The translations under genes and the position numbers were made by a program. From assembly GCF_004794465.1 (NCBI RefSeq), contig NZ_SSDJ01000123.1:1-38952 (forward strand): a stretch of 38,952 nt of DNA, in the 5' to 3' direction. Under the pieces are notes generated by a model that saw only the letters and a list, made by a program, of their open reading frames with translations, made no database searches and was not told the origin of the DNA. The stretch comes from Microbacterium sp. K24. Lineage in GTDB: Bacteria; Actinomycetota; Actinomycetes; Actinomycetales; Microbacteriaceae. Of the stretch, positions 30,778-38,736 are shown piece after piece (positions within the stretch are counted from its first letter, which is position 1; each line of letters starts with the position of its first letter).

Positions 30778-32220
30778 GTGCCTGAAGTGACTGCCTCCGT
30801 CGACCGCGCCTCCATCGGACTGCGCTCGGCACGCGGACCCATCCTCGGCGCGCTCATGCTCGCCACCGGGCTCATCGCCATCGACGCCACGATCCTCGCC
30901 ACGGCCGTGCCCAGCATCGTCCGCGATCTCGGCAGCTACCAGCAGTTCCCGTGGCTGTTCTCGGTGTACCTGCTCGCGCAGGCCGTCAGCGTGCCGATCT
31001 ACTCGCGATTCGCCGACACCGTCGGGCGGAAGCCGATCATCCTCCTGGGCATCGCGCTGTTCCTGCTCGGCTCCATCCTGTGCGGGTTCGCGTGGAGCAT
31101 GCCGGCGCTGATCGTGTTCCGCATCATCCAGGGTCTCGGAGCCGGTGCGGTCGCCCCGATGTCGATGACGATCGTCGGCGACATCTACACGGTCGCCGAG
31201 CGCGCCAAGGTGCAGGGCTACGTCGCGAGCGTCTGGGCGGTCTCGTCGGTCGTGGGCCCGGCCCTCGGCGGTGTCTTCGCGCAGCTCGAAGCGTGGCGGT
31301 GGATCTTCTGGGTGAACATCCCGCTCTGCCTGATCGCCGGATGGATGCTGCTGCGCAAGTACCACGAGAAGAAGCAGACGCAGCGCCACCGGATCGACTA
31401 CGCGGGTGCCGTGCTGCTCACCGTCGGATTGACCGGGATCATCCTCGGCATGCTCGAGGGAGGCAACGCCTGGGCGTGGATCTCCGTGCAGAGCGCGCTG
31501 TGCTTCGGCATCGGCATCCTCGCGCTGGCGGCGTTCGTGCTCGTCGAGCGGCGCACGCCGGAGCCGATCGTCGACCTTCGTCTCGCGCGGAGGCGGCTCA
31601 TCCTCACGACGACCATCGTCTCCCTCGGCGTGGGCGCCCTGATGATCGGGGTGACGAGTTTCGCGCCGGCCTACCTCGAAGGGTCGATCGGCATCGCCCC
31701 GCTGCTCTCCGGACTCGCCGTCGCGGCGCTGACCCTCGGCTGGCCTCTCTCGGCGGCGAACGCCGGCCGGCTCTACCTGCGGATCGGCTTCCGACGCACC
31801 ACCCTGATCGGGATGGGCATCGCGACGATCGCGGCCGTCGCGCTCGCCGCCGTGTCGCCGTGGCCGAACCCGTTCGTCGTCGCCGGGGTCGCCTTCCTCT
31901 TCGGGTTCGGTCTCGGGTGGAGCGCCGCCCCGACGCTCATCGCCGCGCAGGCCTCGGTCGGCTGGGGCGAGCGGGGCGCGGTGACCGGCATGAACGCCTT
32001 CGCCCGTTCGGCGGGCAGTGCTGTCGGCGTCGCGGTCTTCGGCGCGATCTCGAACTCCGTGATCGCGCAGGGACGCGGCCCCGGAGACCCGGACACGATC
32101 ATCTCGGCATCCGTCTGGGTGTTCGTCGCCGTGGCCGTCACCGCGGTGCTGACGCTCATCGCCGCCGCCTTCATGCCGAAGGACTCGGTGCCCGAGCGCT
32201 CCGGCGAGGTCGACGACTAG
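30778..32220 (+). CDS. MFS drug exporter, DHA2 (14-helix) type
   Basis: This 480-residue protein has the motifs GLIAIDATILATAVPSIVRD in helix 1 (the DHA2 motif D1), RFADTVGRKP (motif A) and GPALGGVFAQ (motif C, antiporter). About fourteen helices are seen. It should expel drugs or metabolites by proton antiport. Two in-frame GTG starts (30778 and 30787) are possible and neither has a clear Shine-Dalgarno sequence; I give the longer. The TAG stop shares CTAG with the convergent purB stop. There is no adjacent regulator. Confidence 0.9.
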   Translation: MPEVTASVDRASIGLRSARGPILGALMLATGLIAIDATILATAVPSIVRDLGSYQQFPWLFSVYLLAQAVSVPIYSRFADTVGRKPIILLGIALFLLGSILCGFAWSMPALIVFRIIQGLGAGAVAPMSMTIVGDIYTVAERAKVQGYVASVWAVSSVVGPALGGVFAQLEAWRWIFWVNIPLCLIAGWMLLRKYHEKKQTQRHRIDYAGAVLLTVGLTGIILGMLEGGNAWAWISVQSALCFGIGILALAAFVLVERRTPEPIVDLRLARRRLILTTTIVSLGVGALMIGVTSFAPAYLEGSIGIAPLLSGLAVAALTLGWPLSAANAGRLYLRIGFRRTTLIGMGIATIAAVALAAVSPWPNPFVVAGVAFLFGFGLGWSAAPTLIAAQASVGWGERGAVTGMNAFARSAGSAVGVAVFGAISNSVIAQGRGPGDPDTIISASVWVFVAVAVTAVLTLIAAAFMPKDSVPERSGEVDD

Positions 32221-33599
32221 CGCGCGAGGCGTTCCGCGATGCCCGTATAGGTCGCCGGGGTCAGCGCGAGCAGACGCTGCTTCGCGGCATCCCCGATCTC
32301 GAGTCCCTCGACGAAGGCGGCGAGGTCCGCACCGCCGACGCGGTGACCGCGGGTGAGCTCCTTGAGCAGGGCGTAAGGGTCGCTGATCGTCGAGCGGCCG
32401 GCGACGACCTCCGCCCGGATGACGGTCTGGATCGCCTCGGCGAGGACCTCCCAGTTCACGTCGAGGTCGGCGAGCAGCACGTCGCGCGACAGCGAGATCG
32501 CGTTGAGGCCCCGGCGCAGGTTGTCGAGGGCGAGCTGCGAGTGCCCGAAGGCCACGCCGATGTTGCGCTGCGTGGTCGAGTCGGTCAGGTCGCGCTGCAG
32601 ACGGCTGGTGACGAGGGTCTGGCCGAGCGACGCGAACAGGGCACCCGAGATCTCGAGGTTCGCCTCGGCGTTCTCGAAGCGGATCGGGTTGATCTTGTGC
32701 GGCATCGTCGACGAGCCGGTCGCCCCGGCGACCGGGATCTGCGCGAAGTAGCCGAGCGAGATGTAGGTCCAGATGTCGGTGGCGAGGTTGTGCAGGATGC
32801 CGCCGGCATGACGCACCCGGTCGTACAGCTCGACCTGCCAGTCGTGGGACTCGATCTGCGTGGTGAGCACGTTGAAGCCGAGTCCGAGGCCCTCGATGTA
32901 CTCGCGGGCGATGGTCGGCCAATCGGCATCCGGGTCGGCGGCGAGGTGCGCCGACCATGTACCGGTCGCTCCGGAGAACTTGGCGAGGTAGTCGGATGCC
33001 GCGATCTGCGCACGCACGCGCTCGAGACGCCACGCGAACACGGCGATCTCCTTGCCCATGGTCGAGGGCGTCGCAGGCTGACCGTGCGTGCGGGAGAGCA
33101 TCGGGGCGTCGGCGTGCTCGACGGCGAGCTCGCGGAGCTTCGCGATCACCGTGTCGAGAGCCGGCAGCCAGACCTGCTCGACCGCGCGCTTCACCGTGAG
33201 CGCGTAGGAAGCGGAGTTGATGTCCTCGCTCGTGCAGGCGAAGTGGGTGAGCTCGGCGATCGAGTCGAGACCGAGCGTCGAGAGGCGGTCGCGCACCAGG
33301 TACTCGATGGCCTTGACGTCGTGCTGCGTGACGGCTTCCTTCTCGGCCAGCCAGTCGATCTCCGCCTGTCCGAACTCGCGGTACAGCGCACGCAGACGCT
33401 CCTTGTCGGCATCCGACAGCGGCGTCGTCTCGAAGAGGGAGCGGTCGGTGAGGGCGATCAGCCACTCCACCTCGACCTCGACCCGCGCGCGATTCAGGCC
33501 GGCTTCGGAGAGGAAGTCGGCGAGTCCGGTCACGGCGCCGCGGTAACGGCCGTCGAGGGGGCTCAGGGGCTGCGGCGGGAGTGAAGGCTGGAAAGTCAG
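32217..33599 (-). CDS. purB: Adenylosuccinate lyase, probably initiated at CTG
   Basis: This 460-residue protein cleaves adenylosuccinate and SAICAR in purine synthesis. Motifs are FACTSEDINSASYAL, SRTHGQPATPSTMGKE (catalytic His) and the signature loop GSSTMPHKINPIRFEN with the catalytic Ser. The nearest normal start, GTG at 33533, would delete LSPLDGRYRGAV, which corresponds to the conserved VSPVDGRYGDKV of E. coli PurB. The frame continues upstream to CTG at 33599, six bases after a perfect AGGAGG and overlapping the LMW-PTP stop as CTGA. I see no ATG, GTG or TTG between. Its stop shares CTAG with the MFS gene. Confidence 0.93.
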   Translation of the reverse strand: MTFQPSLPPQPLSPLDGRYRGAVTGLADFLSEAGLNRARVEVEVEWLIALTDRSLFETTPLSDADKERLRALYREFGQAEIDWLAEKEAVTQHDVKAIEYLVRDRLSTLGLDSIAELTHFACTSEDINSASYALTVKRAVEQVWLPALDTVIAKLRELAVEHADAPMLSRTHGQPATPSTMGKEIAVFAWRLERVRAQIAASDYLAKFSGATGTWSAHLAADPDADWPTIAREYIEGLGLGFNVLTTQIESHDWQVELYDRVRHAGGILHNLATDIWTYISLGYFAQIPVAGATGSSTMPHKINPIRFENAEANLEISGALFASLGQTLVTSRLQRDLTDSTTQRNIGVAFGHSQLALDNLRRGLNAISLSRDVLLADLDVNWEVLAEAIQTVIRAEVVAGRSTISDPYALLKELTRGHRVGGADLAAFVEGLEIGDAAKQRLLALTPATYTGIAERLAR

Positions 33600-34135
33600 G
33601 GGAGTCCTCCTGATGAGGCCCCGGAAGTCCGGGGCGTGCGGGGGAGACGAAGAGCGGGTTCGAGCTGGCGGAACAGGCCCCGCGTCGCCGCCTCAATCAT
33701 ACCGAGCACCGAATCGAACATTTCGGCGCCGGCGTAGTACGGGTCGGGCACATCGTGGGTCGAGGCGTTCGGGTCGAAGGCGAGCAGGAGCGTGACCTTG
33801 CCCTCTTCGTCCTCGTCGCGTGCCCATTCGCGGAGGATGCGCTCGTGGGTGCGGTCGAGCGCCACCACGAGGTCGTTCTCCGCGAACGACGCCGCGGTGA
33901 ACTGCTTGGCGCGATGCTGTGAGCCGTCGTATCCGCGCCGGTCGAGGGCATCGAGAGTGCGATGGTCGGCGCGCTCGCCGAGGTGCCAGTCGCCGGTTCC
34001 GGCGCTCCGCGAGATGATGCGCGACCCGAGGCCCTGACGCTCGGCGAGGTCTCGGAAGACGACCTCTGCCATGGGAGAGCGGCAGATGTTCCCCGTGCAG
34101 ACGAAGATCACGCGGAAGGCCACCGGGGATGTCAC
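33596..34135 (-). CDS. Low-molecular-weight protein-tyrosine phosphatase
   Basis: This 179-residue protein has the P-loop VCTGNICRSP with nucleophile Cys13 and Arg19 (C-X5-R-S), at the N-terminus as the family requires, and the general acid Asp131 in DVPDPYY. It dephosphorylates phosphotyrosine in proteins, or arsenate in related enzymes, although the DPYY loop favours PTP. The start is GTG at 34135, six bases after the weak -10 CAGAAT; there is no Shine-Dalgarno sequence. The gene runs into purB with a 4-nt overlap. The C-terminal 20 residues are Pro/Ser-rich and probably disordered. Confidence 0.93.
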   Translation of the reverse strand: MTSPVAFRVIFVCTGNICRSPMAEVVFRDLAERQGLGSRIISRSAGTGDWHLGERADHRTLDALDRRGYDGSQHRAKQFTAASFAENDLVVALDRTHERILREWARDEDEEGKVTLLLAFDPNASTHDVPDPYYAGAEMFDSVLGMIEAATRGLFRQLEPALRLPRTPRTSGASSGGLP

Positions 34136-34249
34136 CCGTCTATTCTGCCGGTCGGCGGCTGTCCTGCACAGCGGGCCCGGTGCACCGGCTCTCCACCGTC
34201 GGCAGGTTTCCGGCCCGGGCCGGGTGGGCGCGTCACGGATGCTGGCTTC

Positions 34250-34513
34250 ATGCACTCCCTGATGAACATCGAGACCGGCGCCGTCGATGACGCCTGGGCG
34301 CGGCTGGCCGCCCTCCGAGACCTCCGCGCGGCCATGAGCGCCCTGGACGACGCTTGCGCGCTGCTGGTCGGCCTCATCGACGATTCGCGCTGGCGCTCCG
34401 ACGGTGTCCGCGCGCTCCACGAACTCCTCGAGGAGATGCTGCGCCTCGCGAGCGGGCATGCGGCCACCGTGCGCGGAAAGGTGTGGGCACTCGAGGGGGT
34501 GAATGCGGGATGA
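34250..34513 (+). CDS. Small helical protein, WXG-like
   Basis: This 87-residue protein is all-helical by composition, with two helices (about 12-44 and 50-78) joined at DSRWRSDGV. Trp at the turn followed by S-D-G-V-R-A-L resembles the W-x-S/G-x-x-A-x-x-F/L turn of WXG100 type VII secretion proteins. There is no signal peptide. The ATG is six bases after GATGCT, a weak leaderless signal. The ATGA overlap with the hydrolase gene implies a two-protein complex. The T7SS assignment is an inference from size, turn and pairing. Confidence 0.65.
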   Translation: MHSLMNIETGAVDDAWARLAALRDLRAAMSALDDACALLVGLIDDSRWRSDGVRALHELLEEMLRLASGHAATVRGKVWALEGVNAG

Positions 34514-35808
34514 GCGGCGAGCTCGAGATCGATCACGGTGGCGCGATCGCCGTCGACACCGAACAGATACGCGCCTTCGGTGCCAGGATCGCCACGCTCG
34601 CGACGCCGTTCGAAGAGGCTCGCGCGGCGATCCGGCGGGCGCTGGATGTGATCGTCTGCACCCTCTCGCTCGCCGATGAGGTCGGGACAGGTGTGCTGCA
34701 GACATCGGCCGCGAAGATCGACGGGATGCGGATCGATGCCGAAGACGCGGGCGTCAAGACCCTGCTGATGGCCGACGCCTTCGAGGTGGTCGAACTCCGT
34801 GCTGAGGCGGAGGCGCTCTCGTCCACCGGCGCGGCGGGCGCACCCGAACTGCTCGCACGCGTCGATCGGATGCTGGCCGCCGACCCGCGTCTCGAGCCGA
34901 TGGTGGACGAGCTGATGGCGCAGTGGAGGGCGGAGCGCTTCGAGGGCCTGGCGACGCAGTGGAACTGGAATGGCCGGTTGCCGCCGATATTCCTGCTCGG
35001 TGCCCTGGCCGGGATCGCGTCGCGCGTCGGGGTGGTGCAACCGGGAACCAGGCTGACGGGTACTTCCGAGGCCATCGTCCTCGAGGCGGTTCGGTCGACG
35101 ACGCCCGCGACCGGTCCGACGACTCTCCGTGGATCGATGAAACGGATGCCGGCAGACCCGAGCGCGCAGGTCGCGGTCGAGAAGCTCACGTTCGCGGACG
35201 GTTCCACGAAGTTCATGGTCTATCTCAAGGGGACGCAGACCTTCGCGCCGCAGGACATGGGCGGCCCCGAACCCTGGGACATGAAGTCCAACATCGAGCT
35301 CTACTCCGGCGAGAGGTCGGCGTCCTATCAAGCGGTGCTCGACGCACTGGCGGCGGCCGGTGCTGATTCCGGCGACGCGATCGGCGTGGTCGCGCACTCG
35401 CAGTCGGGCATGATCGCGGCGCACCTGGCCGTGGAGAGCGCATTCGACGTCGAGTTCGTCGCGACCGCCGGGAGCCCGAAGATGCCGATGCTGGGAGACG
35501 ACACGCTCCTCGTGCAGCTGGCACACACCGATGACGTGGTCTGGAGCCTGTCGGGCGGGGGATCACCGGCGAGCAGCGGTTCGCCGAACAGCTTCGTCGC
35601 GACCCGCGTGGGCGATCCGGATCCGAGGCTCGCAGACATGGCGCTCGCACCGCATCGGTGGGAGCCGTATCTCGAGACGGCGTCGATGGTCGATGAGTCC
35701 GACGATCCCCGCGCCGCCGCGCTCGGTGCCTATCTCGGGACGCTCGGCGAGGCGGTCGCGGTTGAGCGCACGGAGTACCACGCGGAGCGGAAGGACCGCT
35801 TCCGGTAA
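34510..35808 (+). CDS. Two-domain protein: helical N-terminus plus alpha/beta-hydrolase (possible secreted effector)
   Basis: This 432-residue protein has residues 1-110 long and helical without a signal peptide ([20 protein letters not shown], then [16 protein letters not shown]), like ESX-type N-terminal domains. From about residue 225 an alpha/beta hydrolase follows: [12 protein letters not shown] strand, nucleophile elbow [15 protein letters not shown] with Ser297, candidate acid Asp in HTDDVVWSL and candidate His in APHRWEPY. The elbow is A-H-S-Q-S rather than G-x-S-x-G. It could be a lipase/esterase toxin or a cell-envelope hydrolase. No immunity protein or secretion ATPase is seen nearby. 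Confidence 0.75.
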   Translation: MSGELEIDHGGAIAVDTEQIRAFGARIATLATPFEEARAAIRRALDVIVCTLSLADEVGTGVLQTSAAKIDGMRIDAEDAGVKTLLMADAFEVVELRAEAEALSSTGAAGAPELLARVDRMLAADPRLEPMVDELMAQWRAERFEGLATQWNWNGRLPPIFLLGALAGIASRVGVVQPGTRLTGTSEAIVLEAVRSTTPATGPTTLRGSMKRMPADPSAQVAVEKLTFADGSTKFMVYLKGTQTFAPQDMGGPEPWDMKSNIELYSGERSASYQAVLDALAAAGADSGDAIGVVAHSQSGMIAAHLAVESAFDVEFVATAGSPKMPMLGDDTLLVQLAHTDDVVWSLSGGGSPASSGSPNSFVATRVGDPDPRLADMALAPHRWEPYLETASMVDESDDPRAAALGAYLGTLGEAVAVERTEYHAERKDRFR

Positions 35809-35822
35809 CGGCTGAGAGCAGT

Positions 35823-35851
35823 GGTGTATTGCAGGTGTATCATCGGTGTAT
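35823..35851 (+). promoter_or_regulatory. Three GGTGTAT iterons, 11-bp period, over the vapB start
   Basis: GGTGTAT begins at 35823, 35834 and 35845, a strict 11-bp spacing, so all copies face the same side of the helix. The second copy supplies the TAT of the -10 box TATCAT (35838-35843), and the third ends in the vapB ATG, six bases after TATCAT. VapB binding here would block its own leaderless promoter. Confidence 0.65.
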
Positions 35852-36068
35852 GGCGCGCACGAACATCGACATCGACGAGGATCTGGTCCGTGAGGTCATG
35901 CGTCGACACGACCTGCGCACCAAGAAGGACGCGGTCGACCTCGCACTTCGACGCCTCGTCGGCGTGCCCCTGACGAAGGAGTTCCTGCTCGGTCTCCGCG
36001 GCACGGGGTGGAGCGGTGACCTCGACGCGATCCGGGACGACGCACCTTCGTCGTGGGGCGCGGAGTGA
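35850..36068 (+). CDS. vapB: VapB-family antitoxin
   Basis: This 72-residue protein begins [20 protein letters not shown], the DUF2191/VapB DNA-binding N-terminus common in actinobacteria, followed by [17 protein letters not shown]. The C-terminal tail ([20 protein letters not shown]) is the segment that usually wraps and inhibits the PIN toxin, with W-x-G-D-L being typical. The ATG at 35850 is leaderless (TATCAT six bases before). It overlaps vapC by 4 nt (GTGA). Confidence 0.92.
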   Translation: MARTNIDIDEDLVREVMRRHDLRTKKDAVDLALRRLVGVPLTKEFLLGLRGTGWSGDLDAIRDDAPSSWGAE

Positions 36069-36469
36069 TCCTCGTCGACTCCTCTGTCTGGATCTCCTAC
36101 CTGCGCGACGACGGTACACCGGTCGTCGACACGCTGGATGCGCTCCTGTCTGCGGGAGCGGAGGTGGCGACGACGGAACCCATCCTCATGGAACTGCTCG
36201 CCGGAGCTCGGAAGGCGCAGGAGCTCGCCCGGGTGGAAGCTCTGGCGAACGGCCTTCCGACGGTCCCCGTCGAACCCGTCACCGACTTCCGGAACGCGGC
36301 AGCGCTCTACCGCGCCTCAGCGATGAACGGGCACCCGATCCGGAGCATGACGGACTGCCTCATCGCCGCCATCGCGCTTCGCCGCGACGTGCCGCTGCTG
36401 CAGCGCGACCGGGACTTCACCTACCTGGCCGAGATCAGCCCGCTGCGGTTGCACCCGCTCGAGGAGTGA
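36065..36469 (+). CDS. vapC: VapC-family PIN-domain ribonuclease toxin
   Basis: This 134-residue protein begins [14 protein letters not shown]. The PIN acidic residues are Asp5, Glu43 (LMELLAG), Asp97 ([11 protein letters not shown]) and Asp115/117 (QRDRDF), all present, so the nuclease should be active. VapC toxins cut tRNAs or rRNA when freed from VapB. I use the GTG at 36065, in a GTGA overlap with vapB, because PIN domains start at this strand; an earlier GTG at 36053 would add four residues. Confidence 0.93.
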   Translation: MILVDSSVWISYLRDDGTPVVDTLDALLSAGAEVATTEPILMELLAGARKAQELARVEALANGLPTVPVEPVTDFRNAAALYRASAMNGHPIRSMTDCLIAAIALRRDVPLLQRDRDFTYLAEISPLRLHPLEE

Positions 36470-36485
36470 GCCGGCGTCGACCCGG

Positions 36486-36893
36486 TCAGTCGCGGCGGCG
36501 CTGCTTCTTGCTCTGCGGGCGCAGGATGAAGCCGAAGATGCCGTTGATCACCGAGATGATCAGCGCGGCCAGCACGCCCCACCAGAAGTCGCCGACGGTC
36601 AGGCCCCAGCCGAAGCCGCTCGTGATCCACGCGGTGAGCCAGAGCAGGAACCCGTTGATGATGAGCCCGATGAGACCGAGCGTGAGGATGTACAGCGGGA
36701 ACGCGACGATCTTGACGACCGTGCCGATGATCGTGTTCACGAGCGCGAAGATCGCGGCGACCGCGAGCAGCGTCAGCACCAGCTGGAGGGTCTCGCCGGG
36801 CGGGAAGGCGGTGATCACGACCTGCAGGGCAGGGATCAGCGTGACGACCCAGAGGGCGAAGGCGTTGACGACGACGCGGATGATGAAGCGCAT
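36486..36893 (-). CDS. Phage-holin superfamily IV-type (PF04020) four-helix membrane protein
   Basis: This 135-residue protein has four hydrophobic helices at about residues 3-30, 36-58, 62-90 and 100-122, with NTIIGTVVKIVAFPLYILTL and GLIGLIINGFLLWLTAW in the middle, matching the small 4-TMS holin-family proteins frequent on actinobacterial chromosomes. These are rarely true phage holins; the function is unknown. It ends in a basic KKQRRRD tail. There are no other phage genes nearby. It lies between the two toxin-antitoxin pairs. Confidence 0.85.
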   Translation of the reverse strand: MRFIIRVVVNAFALWVVTLIPALQVVITAFPPGETLQLVLTLLAVAAIFALVNTIIGTVVKIVAFPLYILTLGLIGLIINGFLLWLTAWITSGFGWGLTVGDFWWGVLAALIISVINGIFGFILRPQSKKQRRRD

Positions 36894-36944
36894 AGTGCGT
36901 CCAGTGTCGCACGATCCTCAAGAGGTGTCAGGAGATAGCCATCA

Positions 36945-37310
36945 CTACCGCTGGCGGTGAGCACGCAGGAGCTCGGCGATCTCGTCGAGCTCTGCCTTGT
37001 TCTGAGCGGTGCGCAGCACGAGTTCGAACGCGGTGTCGAGCTCCATGTCGACCACGACGCCGTTCATCTCCAGGAAGGTCATCGTCAGAATCCAGGAGAA
37101 TCTCTTGTTCCCGTCGAAGAGCGGGTGGTTCTGGCTCAATGACGACAGCAGAGCAGCTGCCTTCACCTCCAGATCCGGATAGGCCTCGACGCCGAACATC
37201 GAGCTCGACGGTCGCGCCAGCGCGGACGAGAGCAGTCCGATGTCGCGGATGTGAAAACCGAGATCCTCGAGCACGCCGACGGCGTGCGGGAGCTCGATGT
37301 ATCGGGTCAC
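36945..37310 (-). CDS. doc: Doc-type (Fic/death-on-curing) toxin
   Basis: This 121-residue protein has the Fic/Doc core at residues 61-73, NHPLFDGNKRFSW, with the catalytic His62 and the Lys that distinguishes Doc (a kinase acting on EF-Tu in P1) from AMPylating Fic enzymes (GNGR). The preceding KAAALLSSLSQ helix and the following TMTFLEMNGVVVD match Doc. The start is GTG at 37310, in a GTGA overlap with the antitoxin gene. The motif is intact, so the toxin is probably functional. Confidence 0.92.
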   Translation of the reverse strand: MTRYIELPHAVGVLEDLGFHIRDIGLLSSALARPSSSMFGVEAYPDLEVKAAALLSSLSQNHPLFDGNKRFSWILTMTFLEMNGVVVDMELDTAFELVLRTAQNKAELDEIAELLRAHRQR

Positions 37311-37513
37311 GCGTCCTCGAGCTTCTTGAGGAGCTCGGCGTAACGGGTCGCCACTCCGCGCGCTATCGTGACCGCTTCCTCAGTGGTCACTTCTTCGCGG
37401 AGGAAGCGGTCGGCCGCTTCGATGAGCAGGGCATGCTTCGACGTGTGTCGTCGAGACGCCAACTCGCCGAGCTGAGCATCGAGTTCTTCCGGGAGTCGCA
37501 CCGTCATCGCCAT
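37307..37513 (-). CDS. Ribbon-helix-helix antitoxin partner of Doc
   Basis: This 68-residue protein begins MAMTVRLPEELDAQLGELAS, a ribbon-helix-helix/CopG strand and helix, followed by RRHTSKHALLIEAADRFLRE. The C-terminal helix (EEAVTIARGVATRYAELLKK) would neutralise Doc. It is not a Phd/YefM-type antitoxin as in phage P1. Leaderless ATG: TACCAT stands six bases upstream and sits inside the palindrome TGGTACCA (37521-37528), a likely autorepression site. The gene diverges from hisC with only 49 nt between starts. Confidence 0.9.
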   Translation of the reverse strand: MAMTVRLPEELDAQLGELASRRHTSKHALLIEAADRFLREEVTTEEAVTIARGVATRYAELLKKLEDA

Positions 37514-37519
37514 ACCAGA

Positions 37520-37525
37520 ATGGTA
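37520..37525 (-). promoter_or_regulatory. Leaderless -10 box TACCAT of the RHH-doc operon
   Basis: TACCAT on the minus strand is six bases (TCTGGT) before the antitoxin ATG. It is contained largely in TGGTACCA, an 8-bp palindrome, so RHH binding could occlude the promoter. Confidence 0.55.
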
Positions 37526-37550
37526 CCACTCGCGTCGGCCGTCACGCTCG

Positions 37551-37556
37551 TAGACT
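37551..37556 (+). promoter_or_regulatory. Leaderless -10 box TAGACT of hisC/pat
   Basis: TAGACT, six bases (CAACTC), then the GTG start at 37563. There is no Shine-Dalgarno sequence. It lies 26 nt from the divergent toxin-antitoxin -10, so the two promoters overlap in their upstream halves. Confidence 0.6.
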
Positions 37557-37562
37557 CAACTC

Positions 37563-38630
37563 GTGACCGAGCCCATCCTGCCCCGCATCCGTCCCGCCAT
37601 CGCCGCGCTCGCGCCGTACCGTCAGGGAAAGCAAGCAGGACCCGATGCGTTCAAGCTGTCGAGCAACGAGAACCCGTTCGACCCGCTGCCCTCGGTGGCC
37701 GAGGCGCTCCAGCACACCACCCCGATCAACCGCTACCCCGACGCGACAGCCGGCCGTCTGCGCGCGCGACTCGGCGAGCGCTATGGCGTCGACGCGGACC
37801 AGGTGCACGTCGCCGCGGGCAGCGTGTCGATCCTGCACCAGCTGATCCTCGCGACGGCATCCGTGGGCGACGAGGTCGTCTACGCCTGGCGCTCGTTCGA
37901 GGCCTACCCGAGCCTTCCGCTCGTCGCGGGAGCCACCGGAGTGCAGGTCGCGCTCACCGCGGACTCGCGGCACGACCTCGAGGCGATGGCGGATGCCGTC
38001 ACCGAGCGCACCCGCGCGATCATCCTCTGCACGCCCAACAACCCGACCGGTCCGATCATCACGAGCGACGAGTTCGCGACCTTCGTCACACGGGTCCCCG
38101 GCGACGTCCTGATCATCCTCGATGAGGCATACGCCGAGTTCGTGACGGCGCCGGACGCCGTGGACGGTCTCACCGGACGCCTCCACGAGAAGCATCCGAA
38201 CGTCGTGGTGCTGCGCACCTTCTCGAAGGCGTACGGACTCGCGGGGCTCCGGATCGGGTATGCGATCGGCAACGTCGCCGTCCTGAATGCGGCCCGCGCC
38301 ACCGGCATCCCGCTCTCGGTCACATCGGCCGCCGAGAACGCCGCGATCGCGAGCCTCGACGCCGAGCCGGAACTGCTCGAACGGGTCGCGGTCATCGTCG
38401 AGCGACGCACCCGCCTCGTGGAGGGTCTCCGCGCGCAGGGGTGGGACGTACCGGATTCCCAGGCGAACTTCGTCTGGCTGCCGACGGGGGAGCGGACCGA
38501 CGAGATCGCCGCGGCCTTCGGCGAGAACGACCTCGTCGTGAGGGCGTTCCCCGGCGACGGCATCCGCATCTCGGTCGGCGAGGAGGGCTCGATCGCCCGC
38601 GTGCTCGAGGTCGCAGCGGCGGTCCGCTGA
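37563..38630 (+). CDS. Histidinol-phosphate/aromatic amino-acid aminotransferase
   Basis: This 355-residue fold-type I PLP aminotransferase begins its core with [13 protein letters not shown], and has [12 protein letters not shown], the NNPTGP turn (residues 159-164), ILDEAYAEF and the Schiff-base Lys222 in [16 protein letters not shown]. The length is full. The family includes HisC (histidine synthesis) and Pat (phenylalanine/tyrosine). Because it stands alone, away from other his genes and beside a 2-oxoacid dehydrogenase, a Pat-like role is at least as likely, so I give no symbol. The start is GTG with a leaderless promoter. Confidence 0.9.
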   Translation: MTEPILPRIRPAIAALAPYRQGKQAGPDAFKLSSNENPFDPLPSVAEALQHTTPINRYPDATAGRLRARLGERYGVDADQVHVAAGSVSILHQLILATASVGDEVVYAWRSFEAYPSLPLVAGATGVQVALTADSRHDLEAMADAVTERTRAIILCTPNNPTGPIITSDEFATFVTRVPGDVLIILDEAYAEFVTAPDAVDGLTGRLHEKHPNVVVLRTFSKAYGLAGLRIGYAIGNVAVLNAARATGIPLSVTSAAENAAIASLDAEPELLERVAVIVERRTRLVEGLRAQGWDVPDSQANFVWLPTGERTDEIAAAFGENDLVVRAFPGDGIRISVGEEGSIARVLEVAAAVR

Positions 38631-38701
38631 GCCTCCGCTCGATCCCTCTGAGCCCGGATTCCTCCGGATTCCCGGCAGATACAAGGGCCTCCTAGGTATG
38701 C

Positions 38702-38730
38702 GTGACCGGGCATGCCGGCCCGGGTAGCGT
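38702..38730 (+). promoter_or_regulatory. Leaderless promoter of the E1 alpha gene with internal dyad
   Basis: GTGACC (38702-38707), a 17-nt spacer, TAGCGT (38725-38730), six bases, then the GTG start at 38737. The spacer holds CCGGGC (38706-38711) and GCCCGG (38718-38723), a 6-bp dyad that could be an operator. Upstream, CCGGATTCC occurs twice near 38655-38680. Confidence 0.6.
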
Positions 38731-38736
38731 GTGAAC

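Noticed and set aside
30265..30832. Minus-strand frames opposite the small membrane-protein genes
   Set aside because: They are exact antisense of genes with good hydrophobic profiles and ATGA coupling. No start signals are seen.
33531..33533. GTG at 33533 as the purB start
   Set aside because: It would remove the conserved SPLDGRY segment and has no Shine-Dalgarno sequence. The CTG at 33599 has AGGAGG and a CTGA overlap.
30532..33696. Minus-strand open frame of about 1050 codons antisense to the MFS gene and out of frame with purB
   Set aside because: Arg/Pro/Asp-rich low-complexity translation typical of the wrong frame in high-GC DNA. The real genes on both strands account for the region.
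36486..36893. Holin as evidence of a prophage
   Set aside because: No endolysin, portal, capsid or integrase genes nearby. This small family is common on actinobacterial chromosomes.
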